Source: Rhipidocladum racemiflorum
Lineage: Eukaryota; Streptophyta; Magnoliopsida; Poales; Poaceae
Length of the DNA: 64,000 nucleotides
Reading direction: 5' to 3'
Assembly: GCA_036346355.1 (NCBI GenBank)
Contig: CM070591.1
Location: 20,506,001 to 20,570,000 of the forward strand
Position 1 is the first letter of the stretch. The number at the start of each line of letters is the position of its first letter. The notes beneath the pieces were generated by a model. That model searched no databases and was not told the DNA's origin. It saw nothing but the letters and a program-made list of their open reading frames with translations. A program made the position numbers and the translations under genes. This document shows, in pieces, positions 35,352 to 46,882 of this stretch.

Positions 35352-35624
35352 CACTACAACAGATCTCGAACCCGCAAGCTCGTGACTCCAATCTTACCCT
35401 TCTAACCAACCCACCCACACCATCGCGTACTAATATACATAGAATATGCATTCCTTTTGAACTTTCCTGAAACGATGCATCAGTACCGGTTCGTGTTACC
35501 AACCGGTACTGAAAGCTCACTATAGCCCTGTAGCCAATGAACCGGTACTGATGTCACTATCAGTACCTATTCAAATACAATCGGTAGTGATGTGCCAGTA
35601 GTAAAGCCTAGTTTTCTAGTAGTG
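35352..35624. mobile_element. Small CACTA element 2 (273 bp), between the DUF247 halves
   Basis: It starts CACTACAACAG and ends TTTTCTAGTAGTG, flanked by a 3-bp CTA duplication. Inverted ACCGGTTCGTG-type and CCGGTACTGA repeats fill the right half. The left terminal repeat matches only for 6 bases, so it may be decayed. A tRNA-like module occupies 35,362-35,418 on the minus strand. Confidence 0.75.
35362..35418 (-). other. tRNA-like module inside CACTA element 2
   Basis: On the minus strand it reads GTGGGTGGGTTGGTTAGA, then GAGTCACGAGC, then GGGTTCGAGATC. The same words in the same order occur in CACTA element 1 (33,226-33,303). The 3' acceptor half is missing, so it is a remnant. Confidence 0.5.
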
Positions 35625-36612
35625 CTAACTAAAACAAATCTTTAGATTTTAGTTTGACTTTGAAAATTAAGTATATTATATTTTAGCTTGGAGTTGGACC
35701 CATTGACGTGGAAACGGTTTCAATTTCACTGCGACTACGTACTTGCATGTTCTCTCCAACCTCCAAAGTTCCATGAAATCAGGAACTAACTACTGGACTA
35801 CGTACTTCCATGTGTCCGACCAGAACGCCGCTTATATCAACGAGATGGTGCTGAGGTTTATGACCCCAGGAAAATCTCCGCATTCCACCGCAGTACAGGA
35901 CATCATGAATGACTTGGGACACCACCCCTTGGATGTTTTCCATAAAAGCCTACTCTATACACCTGACCACATGCGACCTGATCAGCGGTCCAAACCACAT
36001 AAAAGTGATGAATCCTATGCCATCATGAGCTCCGCAGTGGAGCTCTACGACGCCGGCATCCGGTTCAGGAAGAGCAGCTCGGACAGCCTGAGCGACGTCC
36101 GGTTCCGCTGCGGCATGCTCAGCCTGCCGCGCATCGTCGTCGACGACTCCACCGAGTACATATTCCTCAACGTGATGGCGTTCGAGCGGCTGCACGTCGG
36201 CGCGGGCAGTGACGTCACCTCTTACGTGTTTCTCATGGACAACATCATCGACACAGCCAAGGACGTCGCGCTACTGACCAGGAAGGGCATCATCCAGAAT
36301 GCAGTCGGCAGCGACAAGGCCGTGGCGAGGCTCTTCAACAGCCTCTCCAGGGACGTCGTGCTGGACCCTAACAGCGTCCTAGACGATTTGCACCGGAGGG
36401 TGAACAGCTACTGCAAGAAGCCGTGCAACGTGTGGTGGGCGAACCTGGTGCACACCTACTTCCATAGCCCCTGGTCGTTCCTCTCGCTCGCCGCTGCCAT
36501 CTTCCTCCTCGCCTTGACCGCCACGCAGACGGTCTACGCCGTCATGCAGTTCTACCAGGGTGGCAGTGGCAGTGGCTCTTCGTCGCCACCTTCTGCGCCT
36601 GCTCCACGTTGA

Positions 36613-37393
36613 TCAATTAATCGTGCAATGCTTCAATCTCGCAACAGTTAACATAAGCAGCAAGTACATGTACACGCGGGCGCGCATCATCTATTATGAT
36701 ATGTTGGTGCTGTTTTATCAGACTTAGTTGTGTGATCTATCTCAAATTTGTGTTCTTTTTTATAAGTGTTTTCTTCCATAATTTTTAGGTACGTCGACTT
36801 TAATTTAGTTTCTTGTAAGGGCTGAGAACGTTAATTACCTGCAACTTGAGCTTATATATTGAGAGACCGTCAAATCTTCCCCGCATAAGAGTTTTAATAA
36901 TATTGGAAGCTTGGCATTTACAATATGGATGAAATATCTCAATTAGGTTCCGTCCTCCCTTTTATTTCTACGAATAGTTCATTATTCCTTGGGTGAAACC
37001 ATGTACATCTTAAAGGAAAAAAGTCCACTGTACTCCCCTAGGGAAAATTTTTACATCAAGATCAAGTGCCTTTGGCCATGTTTGGCTAGTAGGGAAAAAG
37101 AAACCTAGGGAAAATTTTTCCTAGAAGGGATTTTGATGGCATATTGAATCCCCTTCAATCCTTGTGCCAAATTCCTCCAAGGGAAATTTATTCCCTGTCA
37201 CCATTTGGTAGCCACATGGGTAAAATCCCCTGACATTCAAAAACTTCAAAGATTGGTTGCCATAAAACTGGAAAACTAAGACATCTGTGTTGCTATAAAA
37301 CTGGATTTACCAATTGGCAGGAAATGTCATATGACAAATAAGGATAATTTACGTAGTACTACTATAGTCGTCTTTTTGTCATAACTATGTAAT
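36613..37393. other. Downstream region of DUF247
   Basis: No coding signal is seen. The DUF247 stop is followed by ordinary AT-rich DNA. From 37,074 the sequence may be the left arm of a TIR element (next entry). Confidence 0.4.
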
Positions 37394-37409
37394 TCAAGTA
37401 GGTAATTAT

Positions 37410-38466
37410 TTTTTTTTAGATCAAGAGGACATCAGCAATACTGATGTCCCAGTTCCATTTAAAATGAAACCGGCAGTTCCAGTACAGAATTCAGTTCAGA
37501 ACACACAAAAAAAAAACATCATTCAACAGTACCACTCCACAACCAAAACCGATTTAACCTCAGGAGATAACTCTACCATCCAAAATTGAAGAAACACATC
37601 ACATTTTACCCTTACACCAATCATGAAAATATAACGAGAACGCTTTCAACTCCTCAGAAATCACAGTTTCCTCTGCAGCATCCTTCCCAATGTCAACCAG
37701 ATTTAATTGATGATTAGCTCCAATGTCAGATGTGCCCGAATCTTGTTTTCCAACCAGCTGCAAAACTCCATCATTCGGGGCATCTTCTCCTCCTTGTAAA
37801 CAGGGAACCAATTCCTTAGCGACACATGCAACTTCCTCCAAATGGATTTCACATTCGTCCAACTCTGTAAGGAAAAACTCACTTTCTACATTGTTAATTT
37901 TAATCCCAACAGAACCTTTATCCAACACTGAATAAATCCAAGACTGCCATTTACTACCAAAACCTCTCTTAACCAGAATATCAAGCAAGAAACTCCAATT
38001 CACTTTATCATAAGCTTTCTCATAATCAAGCTTTAATACAAGGCCTTTACCATTCTCTCTATGAACTTTATGAATTATTTCATGAGCTGTCACTACACTT
38101 TCCAAAATGAAACGATTTTTAATGAATGCGGTCTGATTCTGTAAAATGATTCTATCACAAATCAGACTAATTCTATTAGTTAGAACTTTGGTAATGATTT
38201 TGTAGCTACAATTCAACAGACTGATAGGTCGGAAATGCTTTATATTACTAGCATTATTTACTTTAGGGATCAACGAAATCATGGCAAAGTTAATTCTAAA
38301 TAAATCAAGTTCCCCTTTTTCCAAATCTTTGAACAGATCCATAAGATCCCCTTTAATGACATCCCAAAACTTTTGATAGAAAATAAAAGAAAGCCCATCT
38401 GGGCCAGGAGCACCATCCGAATACGAATCAAAAACTGCTTTTTTAACTTCGGTTTCAGTAAAAGAA
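37410..38466 (-). mobile_element. 5'-truncated LINE-1 insertion
   Basis: A 16-bp target duplication TCAAGTAGGTAATTAT lies at 37,394-37,409 and 38,467-38,482. A short T run right after the left copy is the poly(A) tail on the minus strand. Both are hallmarks of target-primed reverse transcription. The insert is only 1.06 kb and holds part of an RT frame, so it is truncated and also rearranged inside. Confidence 0.9.
37599..38460 (-). pseudogene. LINE-1 reverse transcriptase fragment with a foreign tail
   Basis: The minus-strand frame begins in the finger region (SDGAPGPDGLSFIFYQKFWD, about 38,430-38,370), continues ISLIPKVNNASNIKHFRPIS and has the catalytic-side block LVLKLDYEKAYDKVNWSFLL, all typical of plant L1 ORF2. 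At VGIKINNVESEFF the family should continue KGLRQGDPLSP and reach the FADD motif. Instead the open frame goes on for about 95 residues with an acidic sequence (LDECEIHLEEVACVAKEL) that I cannot assign. The endonuclease and the catalytic Asp pair are absent. Confidence 0.85.
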
Positions 38467-38482
38467 TCAAGTAGGTAATTAT

Positions 38483-40140
38483 CTACACTATTGAGATTTT
38501 AAAACAAACTTTTTGGACAGAAATGATACATCCACACAAGAGCAGATTATTATTTGCAGTGAAATAGTAAAGAATATTAACATGTCAGGAATATGATACA
38601 CTTTGACACAATACAAGGAATTCAAGGAATCATGGATCAACTAAAAATCAGATCATGAACAATCGATCAGGAGGGAGTTACCTGCCCTGCAAGTTCATCA
38701 TTTGCACAAAAACTCCTGCATAAATTTCAAATTTCTTCATGAATTAGTGATACTAAAAATGCAAGATTACATTATATAATTGTGTAGTTGCGTGGAAATG
38801 ACATTGGACTAGGCGCTAGAATAATTAACCAAAACCCTTAATTAGCATGATATAAACAAAACCATATTAGAAGATATTCGGGATAAGTCAAAAGGATTGA
38901 AGCTGTGATAGTCACTACACGACTGAGAATCCAGGGTGAACCAAAGTTTGAGAACCACCTGACCTACCTACATTAGAAACAACAAAATACTACAAGAAAA
39001 GGATAAACTCCCACCTTCCTTAAGTTACAGTTTGAAAGGGCAAGGTCAAAATGACTGACCACAACAAGAATGGTTCATATGACAAACGTATTCAACACCC
39101 ATACTACTCTAATAACAATCTGAACTTCAACTAAGCAACAACAATAATAAAATTAATAGACTTCAACTAAGGAACAACTGTAACCAAACAGACATTATTG
39201 TAGTACTGGTTGTACAAAAGAATCATACTAACATCAGCGACACAATCGGGTACCAAAAGTTGAAATAAGTTTTCCTGGAAATTGGAATATAACAAACTCC
39301 AGCACTAGGTGCTTTTTTTCCTTCCCTGTGATAACCTCAATTAAAGCTAATCAGACTGGCAACTATAATGAATGCCCAGTCTAAACCCCAAAGCCAAACC
39401 AATAAGTAGATGAGAGCCAATGAGGTAGTCTAAACAATCCACCCCAACCCTGAAAGCTCCAATTTTTACATCAAGATCAAGTGAACTACACTCCAGAGGC
39501 ACACTTTTCACTGGGTCAAGGGAGAAACTAAGAAAGACTATAGATCCATAGTGAACTATGAACAGAAAAGGCTAGGAAGAAAGAAAACGATGGAATCTAT
39601 TGGCAACATTTGTAAACCTTGTCAAGCTAGTGCGTCTCAATGTCCCCGTGTGGATCCAGTTGGTTTTGATGCATTGGGAAGTTCCTGATGAGTCACGAAT
39701 AACAAAAGTCCCCTCCTCTTCTTTCTCAAAATGTCCTAGTAGCACAGATCTGTGAAAGAAGGAACCCTAGGAGGAGGGAGGAGCAAGGAGGAAAAATATG
39801 TGAAGTTGACTAACAATCGGGGAGTTGCTGTCGGAGAAGGATGACACGTCGCTGATTCGTCGGAGCGGGAGGAGGAGGCGCCACGTCCCGTGAGATGTTG
39901 GAGGACTGGAGGATGGAGCACTCAGTGGAGGCTGTTGCGAGTGACGGAGACAGAGGTAGGGGCGAAGGCGGAGGCGGTTGCCAGCGAGTGAGGCGGTCGC
40001 CAGTGAGGGAGGAGGACGAGACAGGGGCGAAGGCAGAGGCGGTCACCAATGAGGGAGGCGGAGGCTTACGAGGAGGCGTGCATGACAGAGCGAGCCATGA
40101 GTGTCATGCGGAGAAGGCAACACGGGGACATGTGGAGTCA
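38483..40140. other. Non-repetitive stretch with no confirmed gene
   Basis: The left 1.2 kb is AT-rich without open frames. The right 0.36 kb (39,780-40,140) is GC-rich with GGAGGCGG repeats open on both strands, looking like 5' gene sequence. On the minus strand, splice-like signals bracket 38,682-38,715. I cannot name a gene. Confidence 0.3.
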
Positions 40141-40450
40141 AGGTTTTTTCCTCAGTGGAAATGGCGTGGATCGGATTGTAGAATCTTTATCCCTGGGGCA
40201 TCCAAACGGACCGCCTTATTGGCCCGGGGAACTTTCGTCATGGATAATCATCCATGGGAAGTAGCGGGGATCCCGACTGGGATTTAGGTTCCCAAACAAG
40301 GCCTAAGTATTGCGTTTATCTGCTAGCTCAATCCCCTGGACTTTTTTTTTTGACCATTTAACTCCTGAACTTCTAATACTATTATGATTTGGAGGCGGCT
40401 TCGTGTCCTGCGGTACCGCAAGATTGCCTTGGGGTGGCCTGGTGTGTACG

Positions 40451-41057
40451 TAGGGGTGAAAACAGGACAGGAAATGTCCGTTCGATCCGATCTCGAATCC
40501 GCTTAAAACCCAATCCGTATCTCGAATATAGCTATCCGGTCGGATCCGGATCTAGATCTGGATATTTTATCCGGATTCGGAGTCTTTAGTATCCGGCGGA
40601 TACAGTATCGGATCCAAATATTAGGATATTAGGATCGGATAACCGGATATTTCTGATATTTCTTATTCGGATATCAGCAACATCCAGCCCATTTCGTCAT
40701 ATTTTTTTTCAATATTAGTCCATTTTTATTGGCAATTAGATGGTTCTATTGATCCTAAAGTAGCATATTCTTTCTATGACGTCTATTAGGTTTGATTGAT
40801 ACATAACTTACTGCTATAGTTATGTACTTGTTCGATTTAAATCAACATATATTACTTTATATATGCGTGCATTATCCGTATATATTTATCCGTTTTTGAC
40901 CCGAATTGTCACATATTCGTCCTGTATCCGTATCCCGAATAACCCGGATTTGTATCCGTATCCAGTTAGCCCGTATCCGATTCCGAATCCGAAAAAAATA
41001 TGGGTTAGGATACGAAAAGAGCAATATCCGCCCGTATCCGACCCGTTTTCATCCCTA
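40451..41057. mobile_element. Non-autonomous hAT-type element (607 bp)
   Basis: The ends are TAGGGGTGAAAAC and GTTTTCATCCCTA, with one mismatch. The flanks are TGTGTACG and CGTGTACG, a 7-of-8 match for an 8-bp duplication. Both subterminal regions consist of TATCCG/CGGATA words, the same design as the element at 1,907-2,410 but a different word. There is no transposase. Confidence 0.85.
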
Positions 41058-41239
41058 CGTGTACGCCACTGTAGTCTACAGAGATAAGTTGTTGGAATTG
41101 ATTTGTATATTCACCTGAAAAAGAATCAAGGTAGAAAGGTATTAGCTATAGCAAAAAAAAGCTTTTGTTATTTGAACATTAAAGGACAGTAAAATTCGCC
41201 TATGTATAGCTTACTATGCGGTGGAGCGGTTAAAATTTT

Positions 41240-41441
41240 GAAATTTGGCTGTCAATATCTTTTTAAATATTTAAACTAGATACATAAAAATTATGTGTAG
41301 ATTTGTCTCAAAAAGTTCTTTCATGATATTATAATTTTATTGGATTTTATAAATATATTACAATAGAAATTAGTAGTCAAAGTTACGTTTCAAAGATTTT
41401 ATTCATGTCTAAAATGTCAACTATTTTATGAACGGAGGGAG
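41240..41441. mobile_element. Stowaway (Tc1/mariner) MITE remnant
   Basis: It ends TGAACGGAGGGAG followed by TA, the typical right end of grass Stowaway elements. The preceding AT-rich body (TAGATTTGTCTCAAAAAG, TTATAAATATATTACAATAG) is of the usual type. The left CTCCCTCCGT end is missing, so it is truncated. Confidence 0.7.
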
Positions 41442-41444
41442 TAT

Positions 41445-43823
41445 ATGGATTTACTTTATTCAGAGTGACTTATTTATTTCTTGTTTTGAGGTAGGACAGT
41501 GATTTGTTTAGTAAAACGTGACGTGGATGTAGCAACCCCAATAGGCCGCAAGGAGCCCAATACTCCTATGCCGCCAGTCCAAGCGAGCCCTCTGCACGGG
41601 CCGGCACATTTCTGACCCAACTGTACGGGCCTTCAAGCCTGTGTTCAACATCTGCGAGCTTTGCAAGCGCTGGTGTAATTTGAAGCCTAAGCTTTCACAG
41701 GTATTGTGCTAACTATGCTCGGATTGTTGGTGAGGCCATTAGCGATTCATGGATCTAAGCTTTGAGACATGTTATGGCCAATTTTTCCGGTTTATACATG
41801 GAAGGATGCTGCTACTTTAGTTAGTTTGCTCAGCGGAGGCGAGTGGCCATCCCACCCCCCCATCTAGTAATTCAGTGCTAATGCGTCGTTCTATTTGGTA
41901 TAGTTTCAGCTATTTCTAGGCTATAACTTACTAGGTTTATAGACTAAAACCGAGGCCAACAGCTTATTTTTCATCTTTATACCACTACAAATCTTGTCTA
42001 AAAAGCTGCAGCTAGATCAAACGGTTGACAACGCCACGAATACAAACCCGTAAGACAACTAGAATGAACAAAATGCGATCCTAGGGACTGTTTGTGCCCC
42101 CATGCAGTGCTTGTAGCCAGATTCTCTTGGGTTAAATGACAACCATTGGCTTATGATGGGTACTGATCATCCAACCTTGACCCAATTAATTTAAGCTACT
42201 AGCATACATGCACATCTGGCATTTTTCCCCCTCTGCAACAATTGCAGAACAATCGTATGGACATTCTGTTGGGGATGCTGCTGAGATGATGTGCACTTGA
42301 GCGTTGCAGCTTTGCAGGCATATGTCCTTGTCTGTCAGTCAGGTACTACTATGCTTGGCGCATAGCTGTGCAATCAAGCGTTAGGTGTGTGTGCTACTGC
42401 TACTGCCGACTGTCCCATGGTCCAAATGGCCTTACTAGTGCCATTTATCAAGGTTGTGGAACAAAGTCAAGAACTGATCCGCTATTAATTGATTGATCTC
42501 TTTTCTTAAGGAAAAAAAAACTAGGGGAAAGCAGAATTGTTAATCTGTGTTCTATGAATTGACTTTGTTTAGGGTTTGGGAATGGATTGAATACGACAGG
42601 ATTGGAATATGGATCCTAGCTAACTAAACTGGTTGGAAAACCGGTTGCTGTGGCGTTGACGACTACTTTAAATACAATCTCTGAATGAAAAACTTAAATT
42701 TTTGTTGTCTGATGTCTCCATTCTGTTTGAGAATTGTCAGCAGGGGCAGATTCAGCATACCAGGACTGGGGTTAAGTGAAGCCTTGCACTTTGATCAGCA
42801 ACGGTTCGTCGAATTCTTAAGCCCGGTATAGATCGGATGTAATCCGTACCCATCTCCAGCCATGCATAGCCTTCTTGTACTTTGAAGAGAAAAATGAATG
42901 CATTTAAAGAAAGAAAGAGAGCACCTTTAGGTATATATATATGGCTCTGAACTCCTTGGGTCACACACAACTGTTTTGCATCGGAGCGATTATTAGAGCC
43001 CTAATGTCATGAAAAGGACGCTTGCTTATGGAGGACATCATGAGCCACGACCGATACAGAAATCATTACGCCACGCTTAATCGTACAGTAATTGAGATTG
43101 CATCGCCTTGAGATCGATCACTCGTTAATTTATCTTTCTTCTTGGCTTCTTTTTTTTGCATGATTTTCTGAGTAAGCAACCAACCAACCGACAGCTCTGG
43201 CTGCAGAGTGGAGTGAGTGATGGTTCAGGTCACCAACTTGCTGGACAAAAAATGCAGTCAGTTCACTGTACATGTTCAGTTGTTTTAACTAGAGGTGGCA
43301 TGATAAATTCTACTCCAAGTTTTCTGTATTCTCCTGTTGGTGTTCCTTGGTTTACTGAGAATCCAGACATGAACTTCCGTTATGAAATTTGGCAACGCTG
43401 ACCAACAGACCAAAAAGTCATTTCTTGTCACTGTTAAGGAAGTTAACAAGGAAATTACTTTTAAATGTAATTTAGTTTCGTGGATGTATGTATACATGTG
43501 CATTCCAAGCTCTGCTGTGCGTGCGAACGAAATTTGGCACACACGGTTTACAATAAGCCAACATGTGTGGGCCAGACAACTAGCACCGTGTGATAGTTCA
43601 GCCGGTGCACGCACACACTATTACGATACATTGTGCATGGACATTGTTCGTAACGCAGAATTCGCACAGTATTTTCCATGGGGAAAAGGCCTCCCTTATC
43701 CTTTTTCTCATTAGGAGGGTGTCATTGCATTCAACAAAAACAAACTAGTTTTCATATCGTGTGAAGTGTACAAAACTAAAAAATTTTGAACAGGAAGTCC
43801 GAAGAAACTCTCAAATATTTATT
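41445..43823. other. Unassigned region
   Basis: I see no gene, no complete repeat and no RNA gene in this 2.4 kb. Open frames near 42,752-42,970 and 43,156-43,714 encode no motif I know. Sequence around 41,890-42,030 has a MITE-like AT-rich composition but no clear ends. Confidence 0.4.
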
Positions 43824-43828
43824 AGTAA

Positions 43829-45979
43829 TGTAACACCCCAGCACCTAATATGTCCAGAATGTCACCACAAAGAATAGAAACAACCACCAAATAACATAAT
43901 TAAAGGCAAATTATAGCAAGTACGTTAATAGATTAAACGAAATTTCGGCACATGTTCTCTGTTTCTCCATGGTTTTAAGCATTAACAATAATAACATAAC
44001 AAGATAGCATAATGGGAGACAACAATAACATAACAATCTAGGATTTCAGCAATTATTCAAGTCTCAAGCACAATTTAACCATCTCATAATCAATGAGGAA
44101 TAACGATAAAACCAAGCGCACGATATAACATAATCCAAACTTAGCGCAATAAAATAAAACATCACAACTACGAATGAGGGTGTGTAGTTGTCTAGATGAG
44201 TGCAACTAGGTGGAGACGTGACGCTAGCTCCCTTTCCCGTATGCTGAACTCATGGTACCTAAAAACAACATCAAACAACAAGCGTGAGTTCATCATTCAG
44301 CAAAGTGTATTGCAATGGAATAAAACAATAACAATATTCATTAACATCTTCACTAACATCACATGAAACATCTTCATTAACATCTCATAAAACATCTTCA
44401 TCAATATTTTCATTTATGCAATGCAATGCACATGTCTCTTTGCTTAACACATACCTGTATTGCCGAGTGCACACCCGTCGGTGTGCATCCTCTTTCTCTT
44501 CCATCCCGTGGAGGGTGCCTACTCTTACTGACTCGCTCCCATTCACAACCGTGGATGGGACTACGAGGTAGGACTTTCGTATTCACTACGTGTGAACACA
44601 GAGGCCCGCATCAGAATGGGACGCCTTTTCCATTATGAATGCATATATGCCATAATATGATTTAGCTTGCATAAATACTCAATATAACAACTGCACAACC
44701 ATTAAACTAATCATATTCATCGTATCACAAGCAAGGATCAAACATGGCAATTTAGCACATCATATAGTATTATTGCAACGCTACGAATCTATTTGGTCAC
44801 CCAATTCCAAAACCATCCCAATACACTTGTCTTCAACCACACGAGACGGAGTGGTGGGATGTTGATGGTACTCCCGGGGTCACACCACCTACACATAGGT
44901 ATAATACACTCAAAACCATGCCACAAAACAACACAAGAACAATCAACGACATCGACTTCGCAACCCACTTCTAAAACCCGAAAAACAGAGAATCTGTCCA
45001 ACGGGACAGCAGGCTTCCAACAAGCATATCTTGAGTTCTACAACTCCAAATCAGGTAAACGAGTACATTTTCTTGAACCTCAGGAAATTTCCCATCTTTT
45101 TATCAGTATTCGCGAAAAATGATTCGGCCTCTAAAATCCTCTAATCTACAGTTGGACACCGACTTTACCATTCGCATCACAGATTGGATAGCATTCGGTA
45201 AAATGACCATAACTTTTAAACAGTTGAACAAAATTTAGTGATTTTAGCACCTAATTAAAGGTAATTTGATTACCTACAACTTTCTCAACAGCTGATTCCC
45301 CAAGAAATGCCTCTAAAAAACTCTAATTCGCGTCCGAATATCAATGACCAAATCTGCTCGAGGACAGAACGCAAGACAGATTTGCAATCTTCCTAAACCC
45401 ATCTAACAACAGCACCTAAACACCAATTTTAAGCATGATCTCCCCCATCTAACCAACACCTAAACTGTACAAACAAATCCCCCAAAGCATACTTTTTCTT
45501 GGCGAACCACCCGATCGACGAACGTCTCCTCCTCGTGATCCAATCTTCCCTCCGCTCACCGGAAACGCCGGAATCACCGGTTCCTCGTGGATGGAGAGCT
45601 CCCGAATAGTGAGATGGAGGACTACGAGAGGTGGAGCTAGGGTCGGCTAGAGGTGGGGAGGGGAGGGACGGGGTGGCGCAATGGGGGAGGGGAGGGTGCG
45701 CCTAGGAGGGGGATGGGGGAGGGGAGGTGCACACCAAGGGGGGCGGCGGCTAGGTGTGGGAGGGGAGGAGGGGAAAGAGGGCGCACCCAAGGGCTAGGGT
45801 TGGTAGGAAACTCCCCCATATGGGCCAAAAACTCCCCCACCAACGGCTCAATTAATCCCCCCAAAGCCCAAGCTAGTTCCCCCAAGGCCCAAATTTCCCC
45901 GGAAAAGCCCAAACACCCGGAAATGGCCCAAAAACACGATATAAACTCGTACTGTAATGCCACATTCTATAATGTCATA
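43829..45979 (-). repeat. 3' LTR of element A' (2,151 bp)
   Basis: In plus orientation it begins TGTAACACCCCAGCACC and ends CTATAATGTCATA. It matches the LTR of element A and the split LTR at 50,288-60,272. The conserved hairpin block lies at 44,460-44,650. Confidence 0.9.
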
Positions 45980-45994
45980 TTCTCTCCCCCTTAA
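45980..45994 (-). other. Polypurine tract of element A'
   Basis: On the minus strand TTAAGGGGGAGAGAA precedes the 3' LTR. The adjoining 35 bases resemble the same place in element D (53,005-53,049). Confidence 0.75.
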
Positions 45995-46029
45995 CAGGAT
46001 TCAACCCTGAATCTGAGACACACCACTAC

Positions 46030-46880
46030 GCAAACATCCAAATGAAAGAAGTTAAGTTTGACGCTTCATACCTGATGAGAATAACTCTGTGTACTGCTCG
46101 CGCATGCGAGACTCCAACTCCCAGGTCACTTCTCTCTCAGACTGGTGCGACCACAAGACTTTGACAAACTTGAGTGTTCTATTCTTCAACACTTGCTCCG
46201 AATTTCCCAGAATTTTCACGGGCCGGGACTAAAAAGTGAGGTTCGGATCAAGCACCAATGGCTCCAAAGGAACCACCAATTTTGGGTCATGCAAGTACTT
46301 TCTCAGCATCAAAACATGGAACACATCGTGGACCCCTTGCATCGACTCCAGTAGCTCCAAACGATAGGCCAATTTACTAACTCAAGCTGTAATAGGGAAT
46401 GGGCCGACATACCTCGGACTCAGCTTCCCTTTGGTGCCAAAACGAACCATACCCTTGGTGGGAGACACTCGCAAGAGTACACTATCACCCACCTCAAACT
46501 CTAAATCTCACCTTCTCACATCAGCATAGCTTTTTTGTTTGCTCTGAGCTACAAGAAGATTCTGTCGCACTTCTGCCACCCGATCAACAGTTTGCTGAAC
46601 CCAATCCGGTCCAAGGACCGCTCTCTCTCCCACTACATCCTAGCAAAGCGGTGATCTACACTTCCGGCCATACAACACTTCATAAGGAGCGGCCCGGATG
46701 CTGGAATGATAGTTGTTATTGTAAGCAAACTCTGCTAGTGACAAATGACCTTCCCAGCTACCCTTCCATGCCAACACACAAGCCCTGAGGATATCCTCCA
46801 AGGTTTGAATGGTACATTCAGATTGGCCATCAGTTTGAGGATGAAACACGGTGCTAAGGCGAAGCTGTGTGCCCAAAGCA
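46030..46880 (-). pseudogene. Integrase C-terminal half and chromodomain of element A'
   Basis: The minus strand reads LSTVFHPQTDGQSE and AFAYNNNYHSSI-type integrase sequence (here EFAYNNNYHSSIRAAPYEVL) at 46,876-46,640. Frames with stops follow that encode the integrase C-terminal region. It ends with VTWELESRMREQYTELF at about 46,130-46,080, which resembles the end of chromovirus chromodomains. The first integrase half with its catalytic acidic residues is deleted. Confidence 0.8.
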
Positions 46881-46882
46881 CT

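Larger units (their letters stand above)
34308..36612 (+). pseudogene. DUF247 (UPF0481) protein gene, broken
   Basis: DUF247 proteins are plant proteins of about 400-550 residues with one C-terminal membrane helix. Part 1 opens MAANAKPTVAG and has the family's start block IYRVPTCIKELN and VVSLGPFHHG, then a TAG at 34,617, then MMVLDGCFLLEMMR and MLVIENQLPLLVLLKLAKVL in the same frame. Part 2 (from about 35,743) has NDLGHHPLDVFHKSLL, FLNVMAFERLH, YVFLMDNIIDTAKDVALL and the end VHTYFHSPWSFLSLAAAIFL, a membrane segment. A donor-like GTAAGT at 34,959 and an in-phase AG at 35,822-35,823 could make a 0.86-kb intron; alternatively the gap is an insertion. A 24-bp in-frame duplication lies near the start. 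The TAG replaces what was probably Glu or Gln. Confidence 0.88.
37074..40303. mobile_element. Possible 3.2-kb TIR element with a LINE inside
   Basis: The left end reads GGCCATGTTTGG and the reversed right end GGCCTTGTTTGG. Further in, both arms carry a second related word: CCATTTGGTAGCCACATGGG on the left and CCGTTTGGATGCCCCAGGG on the reversed right. No flanking duplication is evident (TTT left, TAA right), so the call is weak. The interior holds a LINE insertion, non-coding DNA and a GC-rich stretch (39,780-40,140). A putative 34-base exon with acceptor and donor signals lies on the minus strand at 38,682-38,715, hinting at captured gene sequence. Confidence 0.3.

Noticed and set aside
43156..43714. 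Two overlapping plus-strand frames
   Set aside because: There is no recognisable motif, no coding bias and no splice pattern; they are probably chance openings.
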